Made by a program: the position numbers and the translations under genes. The notes below the pieces were generated by a model. The model saw nothing but the letters and a program-made list of their open reading frames with translations, ran no database searches and was not told where the DNA came from. A stretch of 64,000 bases of DNA, from NCBI GenBank assembly GCA_039621445.1, contig CP154954.1:15890140-15954139 (forward strand). The letters run 5' to 3'. Origin of the DNA: Euglena gracilis (lineage: Eukaryota; Euglenida; Euglenophyceae; Euglenales). Below, piece after piece: positions 1-10,906 of this stretch (positions are counted from its first letter, which is position 1; the number at the start of each line of letters is the position of its first letter).

Positions 1-1900
1 GGGGATCAGAGGCAGGCAGACCCTCACCGCGGCATCAGTTGCCTGTCTGTCAGAGGATCTGCCTGGCCGCCATGTACCTCGGGCCGCAGGAGTGTGTGGG
101 AGAGTGGCACGTCAGCCGCAGCGATGACAATGCCATGCTCTGCCGGCGAGACAGTCCCACCCATGCTGTTGCTTAGCTTGAATGAGTGGCAGGCAAGCAC
201 CCACAGTCATCCAGAATCCCAGACCCAGTCATGCCCGCTCACGCCCGGTCATTTCATAGGTGCTTGGTGGCAAGCACTCACTCGGGAGGTACGCTGGACA
301 AGTCAGGTTTTGGGGCAAAAATGCAAACTCCCCCCCAAAACAAAACCACACAAAGCAACGTCGAGAGAAACGCAGACGCCAGAAACCAGACGCCCTGCCA
401 AAAGGGGTATCGGTTTTCCCAAACCAAAAAAAAGCAGCCAGGAGGGGGAGGGCAGGCATAAGCAACCCTGCATGTCCCCACATCCGGCAGCACGGTGCGG
501 GGACGGGCGGGTGAGCGGCGCCGACGGGCCCGCCGCCCTGTCAGCCCGGGGAGCCCCGGCGAGCCGCAGCCCGCAGTGCGGGGGGCAGCAGTCCAGCACC
601 CCGGGGGCCAGGGGTGCGGGGGCGGGCAGGGCGCTGGCAGCCCTGTCCTCCAAAGGCGCGGGCCTGCAGTGTAACGCAGCTACTGACCCCCCCGGCACAG
701 CAACGTTGGAACGTTCCAAAATAGAATCTCTGTCCAATGTTCAATTATCCACGTCTGCCAATGTCAGGCAAAACTTAGAAAAAATCACACGGGAATCCGG
801 CCTCGCAGGCTGGAGGAGAGGACTGGGAGCCGTAGGGGGACTTGGGGGAACGACGAGGGGGGAGAGGGCCCCCAGGTTTGGACGGGTCGGGACTTGGGAG
901 CAGTGCTGGGCACCACGCTGGCCATGAGACAGCATCCAACTCCCTGCCGACCATGAGCTGTCTGTGGTCAAAGCAGGCAGTAATTATTTCAGGGCACCTA
1001 AAAAAAAAAACCTTAAAAAACCTTAAAACATTAAAAACCCTTAAAAAACCAGAAAAATGGCCAAAATAAAAAAAAAAAAAAAAAAAAAAACTCTTAAAAA
1101 TCATTCTGGCAAAGCTTGTTCCTGACGAGCAAAAACGATGTTGCAAAAACTCGACAAAAAAGCAAACCAACTCCGGGAAAAAATGATTTATGGCACCACT
1201 CTAACTGGGGAAAATGGGTTTCAACTTTTTTGTTAATTTTGGACCCCATTTGATGCCCAGGCGGACCCTAAAAAATATCCTGGGAATCTAAAGAATCCTA
1301 AAACACCGAAAACCCCAAAGAAAGAAAATCCGAAGAAAAAAATACTAAAACAAACCTGCAAAATGCCGACTTTAAAACCTTTGAAATGTTTCAAAATATT
1401 TGACTTAAAAAATAATGCCTGAAAGCAGGGCTTTACCTACAACAGGGTGGGCGTCCGGTAAACCCCTGGATCCGTAAGAGGATGGACAGAGTGTTATGAC
1501 CATGACCATACAACCACTCTTGCCTGCGCAGCGCTGGTCTGAAAAATTAAATATTTGGTGGCTGGAAAGCCCGCTGAATTGAAAGCAACCTGCCCTCCAT
1601 CTCAGGTAGGGTGAATCTCCTCTGCTGCCACCCCACAGCCAAAAAAAATGGGGGCTGTGGACGGCACGCACCCTCCCATTGCCCAAATACCTCATCGGTT
1701 TCGGCCGCTTTCACAAAAGCATCGACAAACTTTTTTGCATCGTATGGCACACCCGTGTGGCTGCAAAGAGTGGGAATTGACGTCGTCAATGCATGCGAGA
1801 ACGTGGCAACTACTGCCAGTTTTATCTTTCGCTGGTGTGACCGATTCAAAAGCATTCCCGCTGGCGCTCGTGGGTCCGCCCACCCTTGCAAATTTGTCAG
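1..1900. repeat. 1.9-kb segmental repeat, copy 1
   Basis: This stretch matches 18,590-20,508 base for base over long runs, in direct orientation. Small differences include a 34-base block present only in the second copy (near 19,411), A-run changes near 1,000-1,090 and scattered substitutions. Identity stops abruptly after TTTGTCAG at 1,900. The window begins inside the repeat, so the true left end is not visible. Near 960-1,300 it contains a copy of the dispersed CCTTAAAAA-rich element also seen at 5,790 and 7,440. Confidence 0.95.
1692..1883 (-). CDS. Unidentified coding-like fragment, truncated copy
   Basis: The minus strand stays open here and gives the same peptide as the longer frame at 20,300-20,575, minus its upstream part. 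The truncation occurs because the segmental repeat ends at 1,900. An overlapping minus frame (1,547-1,891) is also open and includes the protein-like stretch GVPYDAKKFVDAFVKAAE, so the true frame is undecided. I do not recognise a family. Confidence 0.2.
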   Translation of the reverse strand: MGGPTSASGNAFESVTPAKDKTGSSCHVLACIDDVNSHSLQPHGCAIRCKKVCRCFCESGRNR

Positions 1901-2534
1901 GAGAAGACCACCGTATGGTTTACCTCCCCCATGATGAACATTGTACTACGCCATCAAAAGATGAATCTTAACAGCAAAAAAAAACGAGAAAAATGCAAAC
2001 AAGGTGCCAAAAAGAAAACCGGAGAAGATGGATCAATCAGCAGAAACTGTGCACAAAATGAAAAGCATGTAAATTCCAAGAGCATGTGAACAAAAGAGAA
2101 CGCTGGAGTCCAGTATCATTCTGGAGGAATGCTGGAAACAAAACCGGAAATTAGAAGGGGGAAAGCGAAGGGGCGGGTGTCATCAGGAACAAGGAATATG
2201 ACGTTTGAGAGGTATCCTCCATCATAAAGAATGGCTCACAATCACCTTCGCATAAGTTGTCATCCCCGCACCCATGCGCTCCCATTGTCCTTCAATCTTT
2301 TCCTTTGCCTTCACAAGACCACGAGGGGCCTTTCTTCCGGCGCCTTTAGTGCCGTGCGCCATTTTTGGTCATTTCCGGTCATCCCCCCCCCGTTCCTGGC
2401 GTGCCCAGTGCCCAAAAACCAATCAGTGGACCAAACACCCCTGATGGTGGGGGGGGGGGGCGGGAAGTGGCACACACTAAGCAAACAGCGGGGTTTGCAT
2501 GCTGTGCGTGGACGGTTTGTGTGAACCAGCCCGG
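1901..2534. other. No gene seen
   Basis: A-rich sequence followed by mixed sequence with a G run near 2,450. Nothing here has a recognisable domain or clear repeat partner. Confidence 0.5.
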
Positions 2535-3690
2535 CCTCCTTCTTTGCAGCCGCAGTGCAAGCCGCGGTGCAAGCCGCGGTGCAAGCCTCGTGGACCTGGG
2601 GGAAGACGTAGCTGGGGGATGGTGTTGCGGCCAGGCTGCTGTTCTTATTGAACATGCGCTGGGTGGCTTTGCATTCTTGTCCCTTTCAATAGCTGTCCCC
2701 CAACCTCAGCACCGCCAAGCAGGGGTTTTCTAAGAGAAATCCACCAGGCTTTTGCTTAAGGACCCGGGGGGGGGGTCCACTGGCTAGCCACTATTGCTGG
2801 AGGTGGGGAAAATGGACTGGCTAGACCCCCCTCCTCCCCGGGGGTCTCCCCCCGGCTGGAAAAAAGTCCTCCAGCGCTGCGCACCCAGGTGGGAATGAGG
2901 TTTTAATTGCATTTTTGGCTGATTTTGTTCCAAAAAGAAATCCCAAATTGGGGGGCCAAAATTTTCGGCGCTTCGCGCCGGTCACTGGGACAAATTTTTA
3001 CACTGGATGACCCGGCTAGCGGACCCCGCTCCTGGGGATTTCTACCAGCCAACACAATTTGGACCAGCTGCAGCCCAGCCCCCCCCCCCCGGATACTGCG
3101 AAACCTTTACCTCTACGAGGAGGGGGGGTCCCGCGGACTGGCTGGAATAAGGATGCTGTGCCGCCTGCCCGGCTGGATCCCAGAAACCAGACAAAAAGGC
3201 CCAAATCCATCTGGGTTGCATTCAGCCAAAAATCTGGAGGTGAAAACCAAAAACCTCAAGAGTGCCGTTTTTTGGGGGCTGTTTTTGACTCCTTTTCTTC
3301 TAAAAAATTTTCCGTGCGTTTTCTTCCAAAAAAATTCTGGCCCATTCCTCTTCGCCACTGTCGCCAGTGACGCAGTCGCCAGGCTGCCCCAACTTCATTT
3401 CAGTAGACCCGGGGGGGGGTGTTCAATGGAACGTCTTTGAAGTCTTGATTCTGATGAAATACGTTGAAGGTAACCCTGTTCCCCTGCATTGAGGAAGAAA
3501 ACAGCCTTCTTGCAATCGCTTTAAAATATATGCGGTCGCGTTGCCCAGGAAACGATGCCCCAGCCCAGCAAGAGGGGGCAGCTGGCGGATGACGTGGGTT
3601 GCGAATGGGCGAGGACAAGGCTCCCCATCCAACCAGTGCGGACACACAAGAGGCAAAGGGTAGCAGAACGCAGTTTTTGATGGCGCGACC
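2535..3690. repeat. Diverged duplication, copy 1 (partner 39,090-39,890)
   Basis: Two blocks match the 39-kb region in the same order and orientation. The left block runs from a TTCTTTGCAGCC motif through GATGGTGTTGC. The right block (3,436-3,690) starts at TTTGAAGTCTTGA and includes CAGCTGGCGG and GGCAAGGCTCCCC-like stretches. The middle differs: here it is filled with G/C-run-rich sequence, and in the partner with a short inverted-repeat element. Confidence 0.75.
2745..3000 (+). mobile_element. Possible fragment of a CAG-ended element
   Basis: The sequence CAGGCTTTTGCTTAAGGACC followed by a G run resembles the left end of the well-defined element at 61,436. A similar end lies at about 9,800. 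A perfect hairpin CGGCGCTTCGCGCCG occurs at 2,966-2,980 and recurs in other elements of the window. No right end or target duplication was found. Confidence 0.3.
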
Positions 3691-3840
3691 CAGATGGTTG
3701 TGTCCAGGTTGATGCGCATGTTCCTCACCGAGCGACGTGACGAGGTCGAGGGTGAGATTGGTGCTGTCGAATGTCAAGCAGGTTGGAAGCACACCCCGGA
3801 CGGTACGACAATTGGTACTGGTGCTGACGCACTGTCTCAA
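3423..3840 (-). pseudogene. Unidentified decayed coding region
   Basis: Two overlapping minus frames here are protein-like. One contains LDGEPCPRPFATHVIRQLPP, which aligns in frame with LNGEPCPRLFGMHVCRQLPS on the minus strand of the duplicate at about 39,790-39,900. Conservation of residues between otherwise diverged copies suggests former coding. The partner has an in-frame stop just after this motif and the frames shift in both copies. No family is recognised. Confidence 0.3.
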
Positions 3841-4329
3841 TGGGTTAGGGTGCAGCTGCCCGTTAGGACAAGGAGTGATATTACATTACATACCACATAC
3901 TGTGTTTGCCAGCCAACCGCACACAACACACTGACGAGTGTTCATGCGCGCATATGATGTTCTTGGACCTATGATGTTTTTGGGCGTGAGGCATGTTGGT
4001 ATGTGCAATTGCACACACAAACAAATTTTTGGTACATATTATGGATTCCATTCTGGTCTGGTGACAGGTCCCAGGAAAGGTAGAGACAGGGGATCTCCTG
4101 AAGGTGGGAGCAGCCACCCAATAACGGCGCACGTCCGCTGGCACCGATTTTAGGATCCCAACGGCCCTGCCTCTGGCCACAGCCTGGGCTCCGCTGCTGC
4201 AGCTACACTAGCTGCTGATGCTTCAGCACCCACCAGGCCGGCATCGACCTCCCCAGTGCAACAGTACCGTACCCACCGAAGCGGACATGTTGTTCACCAA
4301 CCCATAATACCAGGTGTTAGAGGAGACAA
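3841..4329. other. No gene seen
   Basis: Mixed sequence without a supported gene, long repeat or RNA. Confidence 0.5.
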
Positions 4330-5110
4330 TGTGGTCATTGGGGTTGAACCCCTTCAGAAGCCACTAAAGGTGGTTGTTGAAGGGCCGAGTGATGCCGCTT
4401 TTTATTACTCCATTGGTGGTTAATTTGTGCATTAGTGCGCCAGTGCGCAAATGACCCACTTCTGAATTTCTGCAAATGGCTCATTTGCGCCTTGGCGCCC
4501 ACGAACAACGTGATGTGCGCTTTAGCACAAACGAACCACCAGCGATTCACCGGCGTTTGACGGTTGTATATTTTGTCACAACGTTTATGAGCAAACTGTG
4601 TTCATGGGCATAAATGCGCACACAAAAAATTTTGAGCGCGCTTTAGCTCCCAAGAACTGACGCCGTCGATAAACGGTGTGACAAACCCACCAAAATATAC
4701 TTCTGGACGGCCTGCTGGTCTGCGCCGTCACAACCCAATTGTTTATCGACCACATCATCTTCGGCGCAAGCACACAATTTCATTTATGGGCGCAAATGCG
4801 CGCACAAACAAAATTGTGTTTGTGCGCGCATTTGCACCCATCAAGACAATTTTGTTTGTGCGTGCATTAGCGCCCACGGTTTGTTTGCTAGGTTCTTTGC
4901 AACTAAACTGAATTCCCAGTACAGGTTGGGCGGGAATTCCCCTCAGTTGGCTGTCCCCAAAACAGGAATTTGCTCATTTTTTGCCCTCTCTTGTCGCTGT
5001 GTTTCCAAAGCCCTAGTTACGCAGCCCAAAAAAGTTTCGTCTCAATTTTCACAAATGCGCAAACTAACACAAAAAAAGGCTTAAATGCGAATTTGGCTAC
5101 CTAAGATGCA
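4330..5110. repeat. Cluster of short GCGC-rich imperfect palindromes
   Basis: Many short motifs such as TGCGCAAATG, GCGCACAAAC, GTGCGCGCATTTG and their complements are packed into this segment. They resemble the TTGCGC palindromes clustered at 27.3-29.8 kb but are longer and less regular. No coding frame is convincing. Confidence 0.6.
4788..4839. repeat. 22-bp inverted repeat, 8-bp loop
   Basis: The left arm GGGCGCAAATGCGCGCACAAAC (4,788-4,809, written in two overlapping pieces as GGGCGCAAATGCG and GCGCGCACAAAC) pairs with 4,818-4,839 with one mismatch. The loop is AT-rich. A partial third copy of the right arm follows near 4,850. Confidence 0.85.
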
Positions 5111-5369
5111 ACCCCATGAAAAAGGAGAGAGTTAACAACAAGGCCTGTCAACCATGGCAAGAATTTTGTGATACTACAGGGGAACACACGGTTTGCACAT
5201 GGAACTTGCGGGGGAAGATGCAAGGCACAAAAACCCCCGACATTCGACCAGAGTGTATAATTCCACTGATATTTTGGGCAACGTGTCGGTCCAGCTGAGG
5301 TGCCTTGTGCTGGTCAATCCCAGAGGGCTTTGCACAAATGGCACAGCGACACCACGCCGGCTGACAACC

Positions 5370-5475
5370 AAAACACACAAACACACATGCACCCGCGAGC
5401 GCACGCACGCACGCACGCACACGCACACGCACACACACGCGCGCGCGCACGCACGTGCGTACAAGCACGCACAGC
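5370..5475. repeat. CA/CG dinucleotide microsatellite
   Basis: Runs of CACA, CGCACG and CGCGCG, ending in a palindromic GCACGTGC. The frames crossing it are repeat artefacts. Confidence 0.95.
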
Positions 5476-5669
5476 CACGTGTGGGCAGGAACAAACAGTG
5501 TACAGATGCGGCTTGCCAGGTAGGGCTGCAACGACCCAGCCACTGCCCCACACCTGAGATTATCCGCTTATTTAATTATTTAATTGATTAATTCAAGTGT
5601 TCATTATCATTAATCTAATTATTTTGAGTGGCATTTCCCTAACGGATTTTTTGTTATTAATTTAATTTA

Positions 5670-5670
<1 letters not shown>

Positions 5671-5724
<54 letters not shown>
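5671..5724. repeat. ATTG tetranucleotide microsatellite
   Basis: About thirteen perfect TTGA/ATTG units in an AT-rich setting. Confidence 0.95.
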
Positions 5725-5789
5725 ATTTGCTTTTATTTTGTCAATTTAGAAGATGCATGAACTGACTAAGCCATCTCTTGAGGACCTCC

Positions 5790-6130
5790 TGGCCAGAGCA
5801 TTGTTTTTAAGCACCTTAAAAATCCTCAAAATGTCTTGCAATCTGCCTTACAGTTTTTGGCCAAAAATCCTTAAAAATTGGGACTAGCAGAATTTTCTTC
5901 TACTGAGCAAAAATGAAATTGTCCAAAATTTTTTGCAAAAACAGATCAGGGAAGGAAAATGATTTCTGGCATCGCTAAAACATCATCCATTTGACCAAAA
6001 TTCGAAAAAAAAAAAAGAGGTTTGATTTTTTTTTGATTTCGGACTGTGCGCAAAAATCAAAAACGTTGGTTTGATGTCCAGACCGCCTTGGACCCTTAAA
6101 AAAAAAATGCCTTAAAATGCCTTAGGGGGG
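5790..6130. repeat. Dispersed CCTTAAAAA-rich element
   Basis: The order CCTTAAAAA, TTTTTGGCCAAAA, GAGCAAAAATGA, GGAAAATGATTTCTGGCA and finally a TTTGATGTCC/GGACCCTTAAAA end is shared with 960-1,300, 7,440-7,640 and 19,620-19,900. The copies are diverged, which suggests an old interspersed repeat. No terminal inverted repeat was seen. Confidence 0.65.
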
Positions 6131-7138
6131 GAATGCCTCGGGGTTCAGGCCAATTTCACTGTCTGTCTGGAAAGCCAGCAGCTTGAGGCTGCCCCACCCT
6201 CTCCATCAGGGGGGGGGGTCTGAAAAACAAAAGGGGGACAAGGGCTGGGACAAGGGACAAGGGAGGTGAGGTCTTGTGAACTGTTCCAGAAGTCCCAGTC
6301 AGGAGCATTTGAATACCCCCCCCCCGGGGGAAGGCATCATCTGGCAAATACGAGTGGCCTTGGTGACAAATATCAGGGTCAGAAAATAATAATATTTTTG
6401 CAAAATTACACTGAAATAATGCATCTTTAATGAAATTCCTCACATATTTTTTGTGAGAAACACCAAAATATTTTCGCCATAACCACTCAATGGTCGAAGA
6501 AGGAAGGTGCTTCATGGATGAAAGTTAGGGCACACCAGAGCAGGTGTCAACTCAATATCCAAGGCACAATGACCTAGTTTGTGTGTTTGGGAACCTTCCA
6601 ACGGCTGCCTCTTTAAGTTGGTGTATTGCTTGAACAATTCGGAGCAGGTGAGACGGAGGCCAGCAAGCTGTCATGAACACTTTGATCTTACAAAAAAAAG
6701 TGGGTTGTTTAGCACAATTGCGAAAAGGAACCACTTTTGCAGAAAAAATGAAAAGCACGTTTGCGCAACTGCTAGAGCGGGCGGTTCCCACAAGGCTTAG
6801 GTGGTTCCTTTGCACTTACAAACCAAGCAGGTGCTCTTTAGAGGGTTAATCGAACATATCGAGGTTCGGATGGGGAAATTAGGAGTTGCCTGGAAATTCC
6901 AGTTTCAACCCATGCCATTTTAAATGGTTTAAGATGGAACATGATGGGTTCAAACATGTATTCACACTGCAATGAGGGGGGGGGCGCCATTTGTTGGCGC
7001 CATCCGTTCTCACACTGTAAAACAAAACGTGATTAATCATTGATCAAACGTGATTAATAATTAGTCAAATAATTAAATAATTAATCAGCTAATTAAGTTG
7101 TTGACCCAAATTGGCTAGTTAACACACCAACTTTGTTC
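6131..7138. other. No gene; C/G-run-bounded segment, then AT-rich
   Basis: 6,205-6,335 lies between a G run and a C run and may be another run-capped element, but without matching arms. The rest is AT-rich with short TTTGCGCAACTG-type motifs near 6,760. Confidence 0.45.
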
Positions 7139-7371
7139 AAACCCCCCAAAAAACCTGGCGTGGTCCTTGCTCCTAACAGTGGCCAAATAACTTGGCGGCG
7201 GGTGGGGCAAAAAATGATGGTTCCAGTAACTTGGCACCCCCCCTTTTTAAGGCAAAGTTCCTTTATGACGTTGAAAAAAGGGCCGAAATAACCTGGCAGG
7301 GGGGGGGCAGGGCCAAAAGTTGGTTCCAGTAGCCTGGCACCCCACCAGGTTATTGGGGGGGGGGGGGGGTT
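7139..7371 (+). mobile_element. MITE-like element with AACCCCC ends
   Basis: The ends are inverted repeats: AAACCCCCC then AAAAAACCTGGCG on the left, and CCAGGTTATT then a G run and TT on the right. The interior includes GGCCAAATAACTTGGCGG and GGTTCCAGTAACTTGG. An inverted copy lies at 18,201-18,418 with the same order of motifs. There is no open frame long enough for a transposase, so it would be non-autonomous. Confidence 0.75.
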
Positions 7372-7439
7372 AGTGCGACCGCGGCGCCAAAGGCGCCACT
7401 GTCCCCGAGCAAGGGCGGTCTTTGACAAAAAAAAAGACT

Positions 7440-7640
7440 TCCCATCCCAGCACATTCAATGAAAAATTCGTAGGAAAAAGGAACGAAAAAATGGCCATAT
7501 ATTTTGGCGAAAATGGGTCGACTTCAGAGAAAAAAGTGATTTCTGGCACCCAAAACGTCAAAAAATGTGTTTTTGGATTTTTTCTTATTTTTGACCCCGT
7601 TCAATCCCGGATTGGCCGGGGCCCTTAAGGGAAAAAACTT
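7440..7640. repeat. Dispersed CCTTAAAAA-type element, partial copy
   Basis: Shares GTGATTTCTGGCACCC, TTTTTGACCCC and GGCCCTTAAGG-type blocks with the copies at 960, 5,790 and 19,620. It lies directly after the MITE-like element. Confidence 0.5.
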
Positions 7641-8099
7641 TCCGTCCCTTATTGCGCTGAGCTTGGGCTCCCCCTAAATTGTCCTTGTGAAAGAGGCTTT
7701 CAACAACAGGAAGCACAAAATTTTGTAGCGAGCCTCACTGCGCTAGTGTGAAACTACAGAAAAGTTCAAAGCAATTTGTATTTGATTGAAACTGGGCAGT
7801 TTTTTTTGGTCAATCCACCTGGGGTTAAAAATGAAAAACCAAATAAGAAATAAATATAAATATAACAATTAGCCACACTCACAAAAACAAATCAACTCGC
7901 ATTCAGCACTGACACCATGAGGACATGCCCCGGGCATGTCCCAATGTCCTAATGTCATTATGGCATGTCTTTATGGCACAAAAAAGTGTGAGGATGAAAG
8001 ACATTTGAACTTCATGACGGCGTTGGGTCGTGGGGGAAACCATCGAGTGGGTGTGTTTATGACTTAAAAACGTCCGCATTCGGGGGGGGTATACCCACC
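7641..8099. other. No gene seen
   Basis: AT-rich sequence with no recognisable gene. A G run precedes the tandem block at 8,100. Confidence 0.5.
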
Positions 8100-8345
8100 A
8101 AGCTGTCACCTGACAGGTTGGCCAGTACCGGGGACCCTGACAACTTCCTGTCATGACAGGTTGGCTGGTACCAAGGACCCTGACAGTTTCCCGGGGGGAC
8201 CCAGACATTTTCCTGGGCAAAGAATTTCAAGGGAAAATAAATGAAAATGACCCTGACAGGTTCGACGGTACCAGGGGCCGGTAACAGTTACCCTGACAGT
8301 TTCCTTGGCGGGACCCAGACCGGTTCTCGGGCATGATAATTTCCC
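8100..8345. repeat. GACAGGTTGGCCAGTACC repeat, four partial units
   Basis: Units containing GACAGGTT, GGTACC, GGGACCCTGACA and GTTTCC recur here about four times. The same block appears once in each main copy of the triplicated locus, at about 47,545-47,625 and 62,785-62,865 (GTTGGCCAGTACCTGGGGAC, then GACAGGTTCTCGGT). It is therefore either a dispersed repeat or a broken piece of the locus. Confidence 0.65.
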
Positions 8346-9020
8346 AGGGTGGGGGGTAGGTATAATGCAACACTCTGACGTGGTTCTTTGACCAACTAAG
8401 ACATGCTGCACAAACACTCGAGTTCGTGGATTCTGTTTCCACTATCCTCCTGTCTCAGAATTCTTCGTTGTCAAGGCCTTGAAAAATGAAATTAACTTTG
8501 GGACGCTTGTCAAATAAACCACATGATAAATCATGCACCATTTTGAATCGTTCCTTTGCGTAATTGCGAACTTCACAACTTTTATTCTCCAGATCCAAAC
8601 AGGTCGACTTAGGAGGCTGTTGGTTGATTTGAAGTGGTTCCTTTGTGAAATTGTGCAAAAAGAACAGAGAAGGTTCCTTTGAGAATTTGCACAAAGGATG
8701 GGTGTTACAGAGTCTCAACTTAAGTGGGGTGATGTGGCAAACCTGCCACACAGCTCAACAAACTGGTGGAAGCCCATCAGTGCTCTTTGTCCTTTTCATC
8801 TACGAGAAACCTTCTCCAGGAGTTAGCTTCCACACAGGGGTTCAAAATTCCACAACATATTTTGAGGGGAAAAAAACACCAAATTCCGCCCTTTCCCAGG
8901 TTTCACCCCGAAAACTGTGGAACTGCACAGGCCGCCATGCAACCGGGAATTCAGAAGCCTAACTCCCTTGAAATCAAAAAACACTTTCCTTTGCGCAAAT
9001 GTGCACGGGAACACGAAGGC
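8346..9020. repeat. TTCCTTTG-anchored short palindromes
   Basis: GTTCCTTTGCGTAATTGCGAA (split as GTTCCTTTGCG and TAATTGCGAA), TTCCTTTGTGAAATTGTGCA, TTCCTTTGAGAATTTGCACA and CTTTCCTTTGCGCAAATGTG recur. They look like variants of the TTGCGC palindrome family. A related site is TTCCTTTGCGCGATTGCGCA at 49,132. Confidence 0.55.
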
Positions 9021-10254
9021 ATAAACCCTACAAATATAAAGCCCCCCCCCGGCTTTGTATTTGGGTCAGATTTCAAGACCCTCAGAGGGGGCTTTGCATT
9101 CGGGGGGGGTTAAGCGCGAGATCTACCACCTAAGATGTTGGGGGGGCTGAAACCTATTTCTAACACAAACGTTATGAATTATGGCAAATCCTGAACCGTG
9201 CAGTGACGGTATCAGCAGGGATGCAGACCTGTCACCTTAGGGCTGTCTCCCCCTGCTTATCTGCCCCCCCCCTTGCCCAACAACGGTTTCCTACAACCTG
9301 CGACATGGGGGAGGGGGGGGGGGCTCAGAGGCACTCCCTCACCTGCAAGCCCAACCAAGGTTGATGGGTATATAGGTGGACGGTGTGCAACGGGGGGACC
9401 AAAGGAAGCACCCGGCCAAAGCCACTGCTTTGGTGCTGGCCCGCCTTTTCAGTCAAACGGAAAGGGGCAACCAGCAGCAGTAGCGGCTACCGGGGCGGGG
9501 GGGGGGGGGGGGGGGGGAGTTGTCAGTGATCCGGTTTGGAGTGCCGCCACGGCAAGCGTCAGCCATTCTCATTCCCATCGACCGCCATCCAGATGGGGAA
9601 CTGGCACAGATTCACTGAACCTCTGCGCGACCCATGTGGGGCAGGCTTTCAAAGGCAGGTGTTTGGAATTGGTGTTTGGCATGGTGGGGTGCTTTGAAAA
9701 ATGGCGCTGGTGGGTCTGGGGGGGCGGGGGTGTTGGACTTAACTGGAGCCCGAAAGCAGCAAAAAAAAAAAACAGTCCAAATACAGCTAGGTTGAGATTA
9801 GGTGATTTCTTAAGGACCCCGCCCAGGGGAGGGCCCAGCCTCCGGCTGGCAAAAATGCTGCTGGCTGGACCCCCCTGGTGGGAGGGGGGGCGGGGGGGGG
9901 GGCGGGGGCTGGAGGGGGCTGGGCTGGGCTGGGTCGATGAAAACCAAAATTTTCTAAAACATTTTTTTCATTTTCGACATTTTGATGGATGGAGCTAGAT
10001 CAAGGGCGGGGGGCTGTGATGGAGGAAGCTGTGATGAGGGGAAAACAAGCATGGATAGGTGAGCTGGGCAGCCCAGCTGGCTGGCCAGCCTGCGGCCGCC
10101 TGGCCCGGCCTCCGGCCGCCTGGCCCGGCCTCCGGCCGGGCTGGACCCGACCGGGGGGAGCAGTTTTTCCCAGGCCCAAACCCACCCAGAATGTTTCCCG
10201 CAAAAAAAATCCCATTCGACGTTTTTCCCCCTCCGGTGTCTCCTTGCCTCTCCA
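9021..10254. other. No gene; G-run-rich and GC-rich sequence
   Basis: Contains several G runs (for example about 9,497-9,517), a TTTCTTAAGGACC motif at about 9,803 like the left end of the 61,436 element, and a 24-base tandem of GCCTGGCCCGGCCTCCGGC at about 10,095-10,140. A long plus-strand open frame crosses it, but its G/P-rich composition follows from the base content. Confidence 0.45.
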
Positions 10255-10533
10255 GTATCGCCTTGGATGTGAGGAATGGCTGGGGCTGTCAGCAAGTCCA
10301 ACTGGCCTGGGAGGGTGGACGTGCCACCCATCCATAGAACAAGCCGCTGATGGCGCAAAAAAGCCAATGGCTGGGGTGGGCGGAGGGGTCCAGGCCCACA
10401 TGGGTGGCAGTTGCAGCACAGGGTTGTCCTGCCTCATATTTGCCGGGGAAAAAAAACAAACCAACAACCTCTGGGAAAACGTCTCCAGACAAGTCAGGTG
10501 AGAGACACAGGTACACAGGTCCAGAGAGAGGTA

Positions 10534-10906
10534 AACCCCCCCTAATTGTAGAGCGGGTGCTCTTGTAGTGGACGCTCGCTTCGCCAGAGGGGGGGTGCTC
10601 TTCTTCTTGTAATGGACATCACACACATTTTCCTACAGCCTCCCTTCCTCCACCTAAACCGGCAACCAAGTGCCAACGGCAGCCGACGTTGGGGGAATTG
10701 TTCAGCCGCTGAGCTCTGGGAAGCTTGTCTTTTTGAGGCAAGTTACAAACCTTTTCACAATCACATGGAATGACTTGCCTCGCTTCTGCTTCCATTGGTT
10801 TTCCAGGGGGATGCTCTTGTAGTGGACGCTCGCTTCGCCAGAGGGGGGGTGCTCTACTATTTGGACCCTGCTCTTGTACAGGGCACGCCCTACTATTAGG
10901 GGGGGT
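10534..10906. mobile_element. MITE-like element with AACCCCCCCTAAT ends
   Basis: Left end AACCCCCCCTAATTGTAG and right end CTACTATTAGGGGGGGT are inverted repeats, flanked by TA on both sides. A 44-base perfect direct repeat lies inside at 10,558-10,601 and 10,812-10,855, beginning TGCTCTTGTAGTGGACGCTC. There is no coding capacity. It sits inside copy C of the triplicated locus. Confidence 0.75.
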
